A stretch of DNA of 64,000 nt from Pterois miles (taxonomy: Eukaryota; Chordata; Actinopteri; Perciformes; Scorpaenidae), in NCBI GenBank assembly GCA_947000775.1, contig CAMQGK010000341.1, positions 9,140,501-9,204,500 on the forward strand, given 5' to 3'. Positions 25,469-38,410 of the stretch are shown piece after piece; the first letter of the stretch is position 1, and each line of letters begins with the position of its first letter. Below the pieces are notes generated by a model. The model saw only the letters and a program-made list of their open reading frames with translations. It searched no databases and was not told where the DNA came from. Position numbers and translations under genes: made by a program.

Positions 25469-25988
25469 GGGGACGTGTTATGCTTTGGTGCTTTATCCCT
25501 TTCGTTCAGTGTGCTATGTAGTTTTTTGTGAATGTGAAAGGTCTGCAAAGTTACAAAGCTAGTTTTGTAGTAGTGGCCAGAGGGAAGCCAGCAAACTGGG
25601 GAAACTCTCACAAGATTTTTAAGGTTAGGCGCTGATCTCGAATAGTTATGGTTAGGTTAGTTTTTGCAGTTCTCAGATCAGATTTGCAGGTTCCCTTGTA
25701 GACACGACCCTAGTTTGGCACACCCTCAAACAAAGCTAGTTCGAGCTGAGCTTGAGCGGAGTCCGAAGAGTTTGGTTCAATTAACCAATTACAAAAGTGG
25801 ACCAGCTGACCAGTCAGAGCAGCTTGGGTTTTTTGGGGGCGGGGCAGAAGCTCAAACAAAGCTGACAGAGGGTGAAAAGAGGTGTGGTAGTGCAGCCGGT
25901 ATGACAAAAATAAACCGTTTTTGAACGTTAAAGAATGTAAACATGTTGTAATATAAACCTGCACCTGAAAATAAGCATACTAGGTGCC
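25469..25988 (+). mobile_element. GGGGAC-ended DNA element, copy 3
   Basis: It begins GGGGACGTGTTATGCTTTGG and ends GCACCTGAAAATAAGCATAC plus TAGGTGCC; the inverted end (GGCACCTAGTATGCTTATTT) matches the start imperfectly. Shared inner blocks with 19156-19468 are GCTATGTAGTTTTTTGTGAA and GGTCTGCAAAGTTACAAAG. It contains an extra 200-bp middle with a GACCAGTCAGAGCAGCTT motif also seen (diverged) in copy 1. The two overlapping frames at 25664-25964 are accidental. Confidence 0.7.
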
Positions 25989-27461
25989 ATTTAAATATGA
26001 GGAAACTGAGTATGATTGAGTGGCACTACAGTATCTCTGATATCTTTCCTGAAGGGATTCTGTAAGAAAATAGGAAATATAAGTTGCTTTGACCTGGTGA
26101 AAACAGATTACAGTAATGCCGTTATTTTGAAGTGTAAATATCAGTGCAGCTAAACCAGTTTCTTTGATGTCCCTAACATACTTGTGGCGTCTACTTATTT
26201 AATAGAGAAGCTTGATTATCAGCAATTCACATGTGGGCCTACTCTCCACAGAGGCATGATTAAAGGTAAATATACTTAAGTGCCCCCTGGGCCAAGGACG
26301 TCATTGGACCGAGGGGTACACTTTCTAAAGCTCCCTGTTGGACCAGCATATGGTTTAGGCATGTGGAGAAACGAAAAGTTGTGCACACAATGAAAGAGCT
26401 GGGTAATTCCATTTGCAATTGGACGTAACACTTTGCAACAAGATACATGGGCAGAGAGGGGATTGAGTGTGTATTCAGCCATAATCGTGGAGACGGGGAG
26501 GGCAAGAGGACTCAAGCTGTGCAATTACCAGAAGAAAGAAACAACACAGGGCTCTTCACATCTGCACAGAACAGCACAGTTATTTCTTAATTTCCTAATT
26601 CAGCACAACAAGCAGACTCAATGTGCCCTGAAAGAGGACTCTCCTTCTGGGTGAATCATTGCCGTATGCGCTCGTCACTCTGCGATGCTTCCAGCTGCAT
26701 GCTAGAGAGATGATTTGATAGGCAACATGTACAGCATGTTGACTGGGTTCTGCTTCATTTAGTGCAAATCACACTTTTGTTTGAGGGAAGCTTTTGCAGC
26801 TTTTTACTGCTCAGCCGGCTATGTGTCAGGTATACAACTGTGTTGTCGTTTGTCTCTTCCAGTGACCCTGTTTTCTGTACCCTGAAGCGATACCAAGGCT
26901 GTCCCTTAGATTTGATTTTGCCACAAAGGAGTCCAGTCAGGAACCTGGGTCCTGGAGGGGAAGCAGGCAGCAAGGCCTAATGATGAGAGGACACACACAC
27001 TAACACACACCTCTGTGTAGCAGCACAGTGACAGTGTGGGATGGCCCTGGAGTGTCAACCTAGTTGTCTCTGAAGTCTGTCTACAGAGCCACAGATACTG
27101 TATACAGGTCAACATGGCGGCTGCAGTCTCACTCATGACGCATGTTCCTCATCAAGCAAAACTGAGTGTGAGTGGAAGACGGTGGTAGGATATAAGACAG
27201 GAGCTGCATCTTAAAGCATTCATACATACAGTCATCCAAAATTTGAAACGTAAATCTTAGTGTTACTAACCAACAGCGACAGCATTTGCAATCATGCATT
27301 GCATTTACCAACAAAACAGTATTTTATTAGTTCAACAGTGTCAGCCTAGCCAGCAGCAGAATAAACAATGTTCTGCCAAATAACTCACAGACTATGGCCA
27401 GTCCACAAAAGATCGAACGGATATATCCCTGGAGTATACTTTATATTTGTGCCTGTTTCTG
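25989..27461. other. Unique noncoding, no gene seen
   Basis: Several overlapping short frames on both strands (26260-26980), none with a domain. No repeat recognised. Confidence 0.45.
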
Positions 27462-28093
27462 AAAGGTGGAATATGTAAGAATGCACTAAAATAATCACTC
27501 TCAATCATCACTCATGCCCCACAAGAAGTGTGTGATGGTGTCTGTATCCACACAGCCCAAGCTGTCTGCCTGTGTTTTCTCTTTTCTTATTATTTTGCCA
27601 TGTTCCGGTGTTTCCAAGCCAATAACACGTAGGGTGTACAGCCTGTTCAGGTACCAAGGTACAAACATTATACATCGATCGGCACAAGTCGCCCGTGAGC
27701 TCTGTCAGCAGTCGTATTTCACGGATGAGAGTGGGTTGTGTTCTTCTGTGCTCCAGACGGCATCCCCTCTTGATCGAGAACCATGCACGCGCAGCAACAG
27801 TGATGTTTCATTCAAAATCCGGCAACTCGGCACCTTCCCGCAAGGTTGGGCAGAGTTGTCATTGTGTTTATTTGTGCAATAGTACATAACTGCCGTGAAA
27901 CAATCAGAAAATATTGTTTTATTTCTCTGAGTCACTGCTTTGTTCTCACTAACGCCGCTCCCTCTCTTCATTCACTACATATCTCGCTTCACCATTGCTG
28001 CTCTCTCTCTCCCTCCCTTGGCTCATTGAGGCCAATGTTGAATGCTGTGTGTTTACAAACAGCAACCAACAACAGTTACATATTGTACCTTTA
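27462..28093 (+). mobile_element. TTAA-type MITE of about 630 bp
   Basis: The left end AAAGGTGGAATATGTAA (27462-27478) is matched by the inverted right end TAAAGGTACAATATGTAA (28077-28094), about 16 of 17 positions. The right end carries TTAA; the left equivalent is decayed to CTGA. The 122-codon frame at 27514-27882 lies wholly inside and has no transposase motif. A non-autonomous DNA transposon is inferred. Confidence 0.7.
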
Positions 28094-31000
28094 AAATCTT
28101 TAAGATTGCATGTTTTATATCACAATAACTCAAAATGAAGTTAACCACAGTATAGAGGCCTTTTTTTGTTCCAAGCAGGATATAGAGGGTATATTATTAC
28201 TCACAAATATGCCTCAACCAAATCCTAGAAAATACAAAACACAATAAAACATACATCCTTGTTTATTATGCAGAAAGAAGAGTGTGATTTCCACACTTTT
28301 GCCTTTGCTTACCTTAGATTTAGCGTAGCAATAAACAGAAAATGTCTGATTTATTCAGTTGGGGGATAGTAAAGCTTAGGTTGGCGATGGTTTCATGTGG
28401 AATACTGTAATAATAAAACAAACACAGCAACATGCGTATGCTAATCTTGTGATACCAACAGGCAGAGTCTATTCATACTGTATATGATAAAATTTTATTG
28501 GGCATTTCACCAACCCTCTCAGGGTTTAGATATTTCCTATGTGGGCTGCTTGTGTAGGCTTTTTCTTCTTTTTGTGCTCTTACTGTATGTTCAAAAATGA
28601 AAATGGCATCATCCATGTTGATTAAATACCTAAATTAAAGTAGTTCTAATGTTCAGCAATTATTCTAATATTGCTGCGATAGAATTAAACACTGCTTTTC
28701 CTCTGCCGTAGGTTTGTAGTAGTTAACAGGCAAGAGCAGGCGGTGATTCTTTGTTTCACATCACTGTCACTCTTATTTCTCTGGGCAGCTTGACAGCATC
28801 TTAGTGTCAGGATTTGGAGAGTCCCTGGCTTTTAACCATCTTAGCTGACAATACCTCCATTTCTTGACAGCTTAAATTCATCCGTTCCATTGCCATGTGA
28901 CAACAGGCATTTTTCTCCTTCCTACCCCTTCACTCTTCACCTTCCTTTCCCTTTGTTCGCTTACATGGTTATGCTTTTCTGTTTTCCACAATCAATTATC
29001 ACTAATGGCGTTTGATGGGCAAAATGAGGCATGTCAGAAAATGTTGAGTCACTTCCAGTTTTTAGTGTCATTTCATCTAATTCCCGGCAAATTGGAAAGA
29101 ATTCAAATTTCTACTGTCACCAAGAAGGCGGGATTTGGAGGATGGCAGCCGTGGAAGCATTATTACGATTAAAGTCTTTACACAAGCTGTCCTTGCCTAT
29201 CTGTGGACTACAGTCTTAATATAGTGTCTGGCTGTTAGTTTTGCATTTGCACAAAAGGACTCGCTTGGCACCAGAGACAAATGCTGGTAATGTGTAATGG
29301 TGAGAAAATATTCTGCTGCTCCCTCTTCACCTCAGCTTGGTTCTGACACTTCTCCGTCCATCATTAAAAGCTCAGAGCCTCGCTCTCTTTCGCCAGCTCT
29401 GCAGGTGCATAATGTTCATTGATGGTACAGGAATAGTATTTTGAATATAGCCTACAAAATGGAGTGCCATGTGATTTCAATATTGCCTTTCGGGTGCAGA
29501 GGAGAGAGGGTGCGAGCTTCCCTGCAGATCCACGTCTAATCGTTTAATTGGCTCGCTCCCTCCATAGTTTGCCGAGTCCTGTCCTGTGGCTGTTCTTCAG
29601 CGCCCATTCACACCTTTCCCCAGCATCCCTGCAGGTGGAGTGTGAAATCCATTTGTTTCAAGGCAGGAACCAAAGCGCTCCCTGCCCTGTGACAGACCAT
29701 TTTGTCTGCAGTTCCAGACAGTTCCTATTAAGTTAAACAGGTATAACTCAACGGTATAAGTCAGTCAGCTAATAGTGAATCATTAGAGAAACTTCAACCT
29801 GAAGCCAAAGTGAGTGTTTCCGCCTTTGGTGCAATGGCCACCCATTGTTCCCACGCTGTTCCAGTGATAAGCAGACAATTAGTGGATCGACCAAGCGTCA
29901 GCAGAGGTCATGAATCATGAAGTTGCATCATGTCAACCTGCCTCAACCTGGGCAGTACAATATTAACCCCTTAAGAAGCCACTTTAATAGCAGTGCTTCC
30001 ATGGTGTGCTGTAGCTTTCCAGGAGTTTTACCACTGGAAGTGACATAAATAGGTCTTTATCCAGCAGTGAAGAAGGGGCACTTAAGCGGAGCTCTGTTCT
30101 TATGGCATGGTTAATGACTGACCTTTTGAAACTGTGCACAGGGATAGCCCTGAGAAATGAGTCTGCCATTCAGAACCACTGATAACCTGCAAGCTGACCT
30201 TGACTGCAGGTAAACACCAGGTTTGTTTGTGACACTGTAATAGCCACGACCATTAGCATGTTCTGAAGGCAACTGGGATCTGCCATTCCTCAGAGACTTA
30301 GATTTAGTGCCTTGTGCCACAAAGTTTACTTCCTGACTGAGAAATAGTACATGCTTAATGAGTGCGAGGAAATCGAAATGCTAAATCACCACAGTTAGGG
30401 CACCACCTGTCTCTGGCGTGCCCTGGTAATTAACTTGCATCACTACATTCTCATTTCTGCCCGCCGAGATGACATTAGCATAGAGCGGGAATGGCTCTGC
30501 ATAAGCTAGACGAGGCACTTGGCTGATTGCGCGCCTGTCCTGACCCCCATGTCCAACACACAGCTAGCGGAAGCTCTCCAGATCATAATGAACCCATAGG
30601 ATGTTTTCTGGCTTCTCGCAAATAAACAAAGGGCTCAAAATGTTAGACTTTGTATAAATTAGCATTAATGACTTAATTATGTTTCTGGACACTGTTCTGT
30701 TCTCACAATCAGCACTTCATTAAGTGGTGTCGGACACTTAATTGAAGTTCCTGTTTTGTTTAAAAGGTGGTTTGACAAGTTGCACAAGTTGAACACCTGG
30801 CCACGATCAGAGCCGACATAACAGATGACTGTTTATGAGCACCATGTGTCAAATTAATCTGCTTGGACCAAGTATTTTAGATGAATTTAAACATGTTTTT
30901 AATCTCATAATATATTTTTTTTAAATTTTGACTTCAGCTCTGTGTCTGTGAGTGTGTGTTCACGCTCTGCTTAAATGTGTAGTAGTAGCCCAAGGCACAA

Positions 31001-34000
31001 CGAGTTGCTTGAAGACTGACTAAGATTGCAGATTAGATTTTGATCTGTCTTTGAAATACAAGATATTTAAACTTGCAAGTTGTGTAAAATAAGCCTGGGT
31101 GCTATATTGACCACTTAATACCATTACATCAGGTATGTCTCTTCAACACGTGTATTGTGTTGGACTATCTGAATGGCTTTTCTCTGCTTTCTAATTGAAA
31201 AATGGATGAATAAGGACCATGAGTAGACATTGAAGGTATTTCAGTGCTGCTGATGCCTTGTTTCACAGCTTGCCAGTGCTGCTGCCATTAGCTGTCAACA
31301 CTGAGACGTTCTCAATCTCAAACCGCCGTGAAACGAATCACCTTGTGATGGTGAGACAGCGGAGGAGTGAGGTGCAGATGAGACAGCTGATTACAGGAAC
31401 ACCTGAGATCTGAATACATTATTTGACAGGATTTATAAATAGTGTAGTAGATGAGTAGCAGCGCGGTACATCACACCATCATGCGTCTAAAATGAAATGA
31501 TAGAAAAGAGGGTTAGTAAAGTGAAGTAGCTATTAAAGCATTACTGTATACATATACAGGGATGGACTGGGGAATATACTGCAACAATTCTCTCTTTGCT
31601 CCAATTTATTGCAAAAATAAATATAAAAAATTCATGACACCATGCATACATTTACATGTTTGGCTGCTGTCAGCAGGTTGTAACGGTTGCTATGATATTG
31701 ATAGCGCCATGACAGTACCAAGAATATACGTCTATTATTATTTATGCAGCGCTGACTCTGACCGAATTACCTAGACAGGTTTTTCGGCCTCTTTAGTCTT
31801 TCTCGGGCCTGAGTTCTGTCAGATGTGCCTTAGGGACTTGGACCTAATGGCCTTTATTGATTCGGGCAATAGCCGTATGAAAACCTACTTTTCCTAGGTC
31901 TCATTTTAATGTGGCTTTTGCACCTATGCCCACCAAACTGTCAATTGGTTTCTGCATCTTTATGGAGCTAGGGGTGAGTTAGTTAATGATATCACCACAG
32001 TGTGAAGATTAGAACTCAATTATGTGCCTGTGCAACGGACCTGGGTTCTGGCCCGACATATTAATCACATTTCCTGATAGAGCTGCAGTAAGGTGGAAAA
32101 GAAGAAGCAGACATCCACATGAAAAAGCAGCTACTGTGTAGGGATGAATACAAGCTACAGAAGAAAAACTTTCTTCTTTTACTTTCTTTTTCTGCAGTAC
32201 TATATTTAGAATATTTTCCTCAGTGAAAATACTTCTTGCAATGTTGCATACATACTGTCATTCATTAGCTCCTCATCCTTTTCAGCTTAAGCTTCAGGAT
32301 CAAAAGCTTTCAATTATTGCAAGTCTTCTCAAAAACCTGTGTGAACTAATTGAGCCCTGTAGTCCAGATATACAGTAAAGTTCCATTTTAATATTCAAAT
32401 CACTAAACTGTCCTGAGGCTCCTCATATTGTTCGTTCAAGTTGTGCTTTGAAAAGAGTCTGAGAATAGAAATGCAGTATTTTTCAAAGCAAGCTTAAAAA
32501 GCACTTGCTCGGGCGGACTAAATGGTGGCAGTTTTGCTGTGCTGAATACCAGGGGATGCAGTCATTGTGGACGTTTTCTGGGAACACTGCAAAAAAAAAA
32601 AAGTTTATTTTAACCAGTCATTTACAGTTTTTGGCTTTAAATATATTTTCTTCAACAAAGATAAATCTTTGCTATTGGGGTAAAACATAATAATTGTATG
32701 TGTTTTCAATGCAAATCAAGCTGTTTTGAGAATTCTGCAGAATTAAAATGTAATTTTCTTGATGTGAGCGCAGCAACGTGCCTTATCCTGTCTTCCCTCA
32801 GTATATTGGCTCTCATTTGTTTAAAAACAAACCCTACAACCCACTCCCCTGGAAACATTTTCTCTTATCTTATCCAAAGCTATTTCATTTCTGCAGAACT
32901 TTGCACAGTAATATAGAGCTTTTATCACGGAACAAACAGATGCAGCAGAATCAGAAAAGCACAACAACGTTTTTCATTAAAAAGTAGAATTCTAATCTAG
33001 CTCCATTGCTTTCTTTCTCATTTTAATTCGACAGATGTGTTTGTTTAGCATTCACCTTGTTTTTTTCTTTTACCATGAAAGGTCATGTAGAAAACCTTTA
33101 CATCTTCTGGAGGTCTGTATCTGTAGCAGTCCGCAGTCAGTCGGCCTAATAGAGGTGTGTTTCATCAGAAGACTCCTCTGCTTCCTGCGAGGCACATACA
33201 AGATACACTTTTGATGTGGTTTTCTTTTGAGAAAAATACAAGACTGGTGATAGTAATGACATCGCCTGCAGTCCGCTGCAGACACTGATTGAAGAGTCTA
33301 TTTTGGCTTCAGGAGTTCTGTCAGTGGGATGTGTGCTCCTCGAGCAGGTCACTGTGATCTTTCTGGCACCCACTGGAGCTCACAAACAGCCCCCCCACTC
33401 CCCGTCCCCCACCACATGTCCTGGTAGAGGGATGCGAGACCCCAAGGGAGGCTCCTTTGCAGCCAGATGCCAGCCAACGCTGCCTCCTACTGCTGCGGTG
33501 CCTTCATTAACATACTGACAGACTTGACAAGGATAAGAGAGCTTTATAAAGCAATCATCATACTCCAGAGTCTGACAGAATTGCTTCTGTTGAGCCTCAA
33601 CACTTCCAGTACGCCATTTCTTTTTCTGATGTTTTCTTTCTTATGTGTCCGCCCTGCCTCCCTTCCTCTCTGGCTGTGATGAGATCAGACTGGAAAATCA
33701 ATAAAGAAAACATTGTGGTTTGACAGTGACATGAAACATGCAAACCCGTCCATAAACGTGCCAGTTGTCAGACGAACTTTGGTTGATGAAGTAGCTGTTT
33801 TGTTTTTTTTGCTTTTTTAGAAGAACAAGTCTTGTTTGGCCATTCACAGTGGCTGGATCATCAGTGACGTTAATTTCAAATAGGGATTGACTATATGTCA
33901 GACGGAAAAAACAACGTAAGAATCATGCGTGACAAGAACAATGACACTTGTGTGACGGTTTACATACATGCAGCTGTCAGAATCCAGAGTGTCGTATCAT

Positions 34001-37000
34001 CCATACCGTTCCTGCCTGCAGCGTTTATCTGCATTTACAGATGTTTGTGCCCCTGACAGTTTGTTAAATTACACACCAAGAACCAAAATGCTCCGACTGA
34101 TTAGCATTTTTGTCTTGTTCTAACAGGTGTGCAGTGTACTGCAGTGTTTCCAACAAAGAAAGTAAAAGCTTCCCACCCACACAACAGGATGACTTTCAGC
34201 CCCACGTTGCTTTGAAGTCGGATTCAAAGCATAAAACACAGAGGTTGGGAGAAGATAAGGGAGTGATTTCCCTTATTTTTTTTCAACCATCCTTTCTCTT
34301 ATTTGAGCAAGTGCGAGTTCAGTCTCTTTGTGGTTTGCTTAAGTTCACTATTCATCACAAAGCCAATCTTGCCTCACTCAAAAACTATGGATTTGTACCT
34401 GCGGCATAGTATGTGTTTTGATTTGGTAACTGTTAATCAAATTCTGCTTATTTGAAAAGAACTCCACACAAATCAAGCGATGTAGATGTGAGCCCTACAC
34501 TTTGTCCTGCTTGAATTCTGTGTGACCATCTAGTAGTCGTGTGGTAGTGCTTTATATTCAGCTGAGTGGCTGAGTGCCTCTGTGTCAGGAGGTGAGGACA
34601 GTAAGAGGTTTGTCAGGAGGAGCACTGTAAATAATTTAACTAGTCAGGGAGTAAAGGGTCAGGGCTCCTGCCTACATTGGAAGATTCTGGAGGCACTGGT
34701 GGGGCTGCAGGCCGGTTGCCTACTTCTATACTTTTTTTTTTTGAGATATCTGGACTGAGAATTATTTCTCACCGGCACAAACCCACACATCGATTTGTGT
34801 TTTTTGCTTTCTCCCAGTCCCAACAGAATCTCTACATCCAATTCATGGCTGAATAGATCGATCGTGCTGGCATGGCTGTCAGCTTTTACATCTTCACATT
34901 TAACTTCATATTTTGAAGCACACTGATGTGCACAGAAATGCCGCCATGAGAGGGAAGCTCTTGCAAACTAAATGTTGTTCAACATTTTGTATGCTGCATC
35001 CTAATGATACAAAACTACCGATGTCTCCATTATGCAAGTAATTACTGTAGATGTACAGATTTAATAAACACACTACTGGTTTGTTAGAGTGTTGCAGAAA
35101 GCCTTTTGAAGGCTATTATTAGAGTGCTATAGTCTACATTAGTGGCATCTGTTATTCCCATGCTCTCTTGCTACTATCTGTGCAGGCTAATAAATCACAT
35201 AGCAGTCTACAGCATCGTGCCACAGGCGGGGGTATAACAACACCAGTGTTGATACAGACACACCTACAGTATAGCGAGCTCCAGCTCCCTGTGATCTCTT
35301 TCATTTCACTCCAAACCCCTACCCTGCAGCACTCAGGCTTACACAGAGGACACTATCAAAGCATCAGCCACAAAAAAAGGAGTCGGAGCGCGAGCACATA
35401 TATTTAGGAAATGCTGCAGTGCTCAGAGCTGTGGCAAATTGGTATTGTTACAGTTCCTCATTTTAGTCTGCTCTGCTTCACGGTGCCATTGCATTACCCT
35501 GGTGGACTTTGATGGTGGAAAAGAAGGGATGAGGCGAGGATTAGTTTAATGCTACTAATTAACAAAAAGACAGGAGAGGAACATGCTATCTGGCGCTGGA
35601 TGTCATGCAGCCCTTTAGCACCTCCGCCACTGTTAATTACCTCTGGCGTTTCACTATCTCTCCCAGGAATGGACAGAGTTGCTGCATGGCCATTAGAACG
35701 AATAGATTTAGCCAACTGGTAGCGCATGTGCTGCTTTTCCAGTTGGATGTCAGGATTAAGGCAAGTGTAAGTCCTGTGGTGACGTGTTTGAAAGTGAAAA
35801 AAAATATTTCTGATTTTTCTTTGACATTTCAGATTTTTTTTAAAAACCCTTTTGATAATATACTGGCGAGTTATTTGAAGCCATTCTGGCAGAAAAACTC
35901 CACATTATCGTTCTTCCAAAATTCACTATTTTAGTGCCAGGCATGACAATTAGTCCGTCTCTTATCAACGTCCCTCACATTTATTAAATGGATAATCTAT
36001 CTAACGGTGGATATGCAATTAAGATGGTCATTGTATGGGACTAGTCAGCCTTTCTGCTGCACAATAAGTGGAAACAGCCGCAGCAGACTTTTGTATTGTC
36101 CAGCAGAGCTGAGTTAAGTCCTGCTATGCGGTTGTTCTGCTATGCTGGAGGCTCTATTGCTGCTTCTCCTCTCCTGCTGTTGACCAAATGGAACTATTCA
36201 GCGATAAGCATTTCCTCTGTGTGTCCTAAACATCAGTGTTACTATCTCCAAAGGCAACAGCTTATAAAGATCAGCAAAATACGTCCCTGGAGTATGTTTC
36301 TGAGACAGTGACTTGGGCACAAATATCCTTCGGTGTGTATCTCTTTTAGCATGTCTTGCCATCGACCCGATGTAAATTGTAATTTGGTAGCTAAAAAAAT
36401 CTCAAAGCTAAAGTCAAGAGTCAGCTTGTTTAAAATAGAGTGCCTGTGTTAATTGGTGGGTGATGCATTTGCATCTGTTGTGCCAACAACAACAGCAGCG
36501 TCTGACTTTCAATGATAAGTGCAAAACTTTCTATTCGCCACCTTCGGAAGTTTTCTTTGAAGGTGTAAAGCATCCTTGGCAGTATCGCGCCGGCGTTTCA
36601 CAGCTTTGACTCATATTTCTGTGGCAATGAATTCTCTGCATGCTGACCTCCAGAGAATAGCGTGTGGCCAGAAGGCCTAATCCAGTTACAATGTGTGCAC
36701 CGACCGTACTTTATCACAGGCAACAGTATCTACCTCTCCTCAGGCTGCGGGACCACACTCTTGAGAAAAGATACCTCCGAGCTCTACTTTAGTCTTGGAT
36801 CACGTTGTCCTAATCCATTCCAAAGCGTAGCCGCTACAACCTCGGAAAACAAAACTTGCCCTTGGTCGGGGCTGAGGGGTAGCTCACACCTGTCTTCTTG
36901 GTACGACCTCTGTTATTGCATGTTTCCTGAGAGGAGGACTAAATAAACAAAAGACAGATATTTTCACCTTGAGTCTTCTTGTCTGCAGACAGAACAGATT

Positions 37001-38320
37001 CAGCACTGACAATTGAGGCTTTTATAAACTAAATCCTACTGTATGTTATCACTCGGTGATTTTTAATAATATATAATTGGGAATAAAAGTGTTAAAGAGA
37101 CTTGTGTACTAAATTAGAAAGCCTTTCACATTAATCTGCTGCTCCATTAAAAGCAAGCATGTCTGAACACCAGTGGGTGTACATCTTCAAAGCTTCATTG
37201 ACCTCATGACCTCAACGCTGGCTTTTTATATATTTTAAAATGAAATATATTCCGCTCAGTCTTGCTGTCCTTGTTTATTTGATAACTTTCTGTACATTCA
37301 CATTGCCCCAAACCAGGTCTCACAATATAGATAGAGAAAATATAATATAACCGAATGAATAGATCTAAATGCCATTGGTCCTGTGTTTCTGAACTGTTTG
37401 TCACACATCAGCATATTGATTTTTGCTCTTGGATGTTCTTGCCAGTGTTACACAGAAAATCCAAGTGCATGGATCCCTCAGTCCAAGGCTGGTTTCAGGT
37501 GACAGGAAATGATTGGAAATTAAGGGCAGAGAGTCTGATTGGTCCTCCATCTGTGTTGAATTTAATGCTTATCACAGTGGACGTTGATCTCAGTGTCTGT
37601 GCCGGCCAGACATTGTGGGGTGGATGGTACTCAATCACACAGGCTCATTTTGGGATTTGTTTTTCCTCCCTCGGGCATCTGGTGCCAATTTTCAGAAGGG
37701 TTTGGACCAAATTGTGGCTGGAATGTGGATCATCATTTATTGCACTTATCTGGCCAGTGGTGTCCTAAAACAGTAAATACTGAAATATGTTCCTCCTGAG
37801 CCCGTTAAAACATTGTGTTTATGTTCAGTGTGGTTCACACATCCTCCTAATAACCACTCACAGCCCACCTTTCCGTGCTTTATAGTAAATTTATGAGACA
37901 ACAAATGTCAGTATCAGGTCCACATTCTTCTTCAGTGTCACTGACGTCTGTCCTTCTCTGTTTTTTTTTCATGCTGTCATCCATTTGGCCCCACTGACTG
38001 GTAACGGCGTACAGGTAAGTTATCCACTAGCTGCAGTGTTTCTGCCTGTTACTGTGTTTTTGATTCCACATGAAAATTATCTGAGGAACAGCTCGTATCC
38101 TCTAGCTGTCTTTCGTAGGTTGAAGCAATCACTTCTGTTGCCTCCTTGTGGCTCCTTTTTATCGATTGAGTGTCTATATGATTCCCTGCTCTGCACTCAG
38201 AAATTACCTGTGCGAGAAGATACAGATAAATTAAAGGGCAGGCTTTTTAAAGTAATGCAATTGTAGGGGAAAAGAGCTGCTCGGAATCTGAAAGAGTCAT
38301 CTTCTTCTCCTCCTCCTTGT
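28094..38320. other. Repeat-poor 10-kb noncoding stretch
   Basis: I recognise no gene and almost no repeat across this block, in contrast to the rest of the window. Frames of up to 137 codons (37355-37768) have no domain. Positions 30440-30760 look like regulatory conserved DNA: A+T-rich with TTAATTATG, TTCATTAAG, ACTTAATTG and AACAAAGG (SOX-like) motifs. A GTAAGT donor-like site is at 38015-38020 without a convincing exon. An (A)12 tract lies at 32590-32601. Confidence 0.45.
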
Positions 38321-38410
38321 CCTCTCCTCTCCTCTCCTCTCCTCTCTTCTCTTCTCTTCTCTTCTCCTCTCCTCTCCTCTCCTCTCCTCTCCTCTCCTCT
38401 CCTCTCCTCT
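38321..38410 (+). repeat. (CCTCT)n microsatellite with CTTCT interruption
   Basis: A 90-base all-pyrimidine tract on the plus strand made of CCTCT units, with CTTCT variants at about 38346-38365. A pure pyrimidine/purine tract of this length with mirror symmetry can form triplex DNA. Confidence 0.95.

Noticed and set aside
37355..37768. 137-codon frame
   Set aside because: No recognisable domain; a second overlapping frame (37584-37799) is equally open.
37960..38020. Small exon ending at a GTAAGT donor (38015)
   Set aside because: A pyrimidine tract lies upstream but no well-placed AG gives a convincing coding exon.
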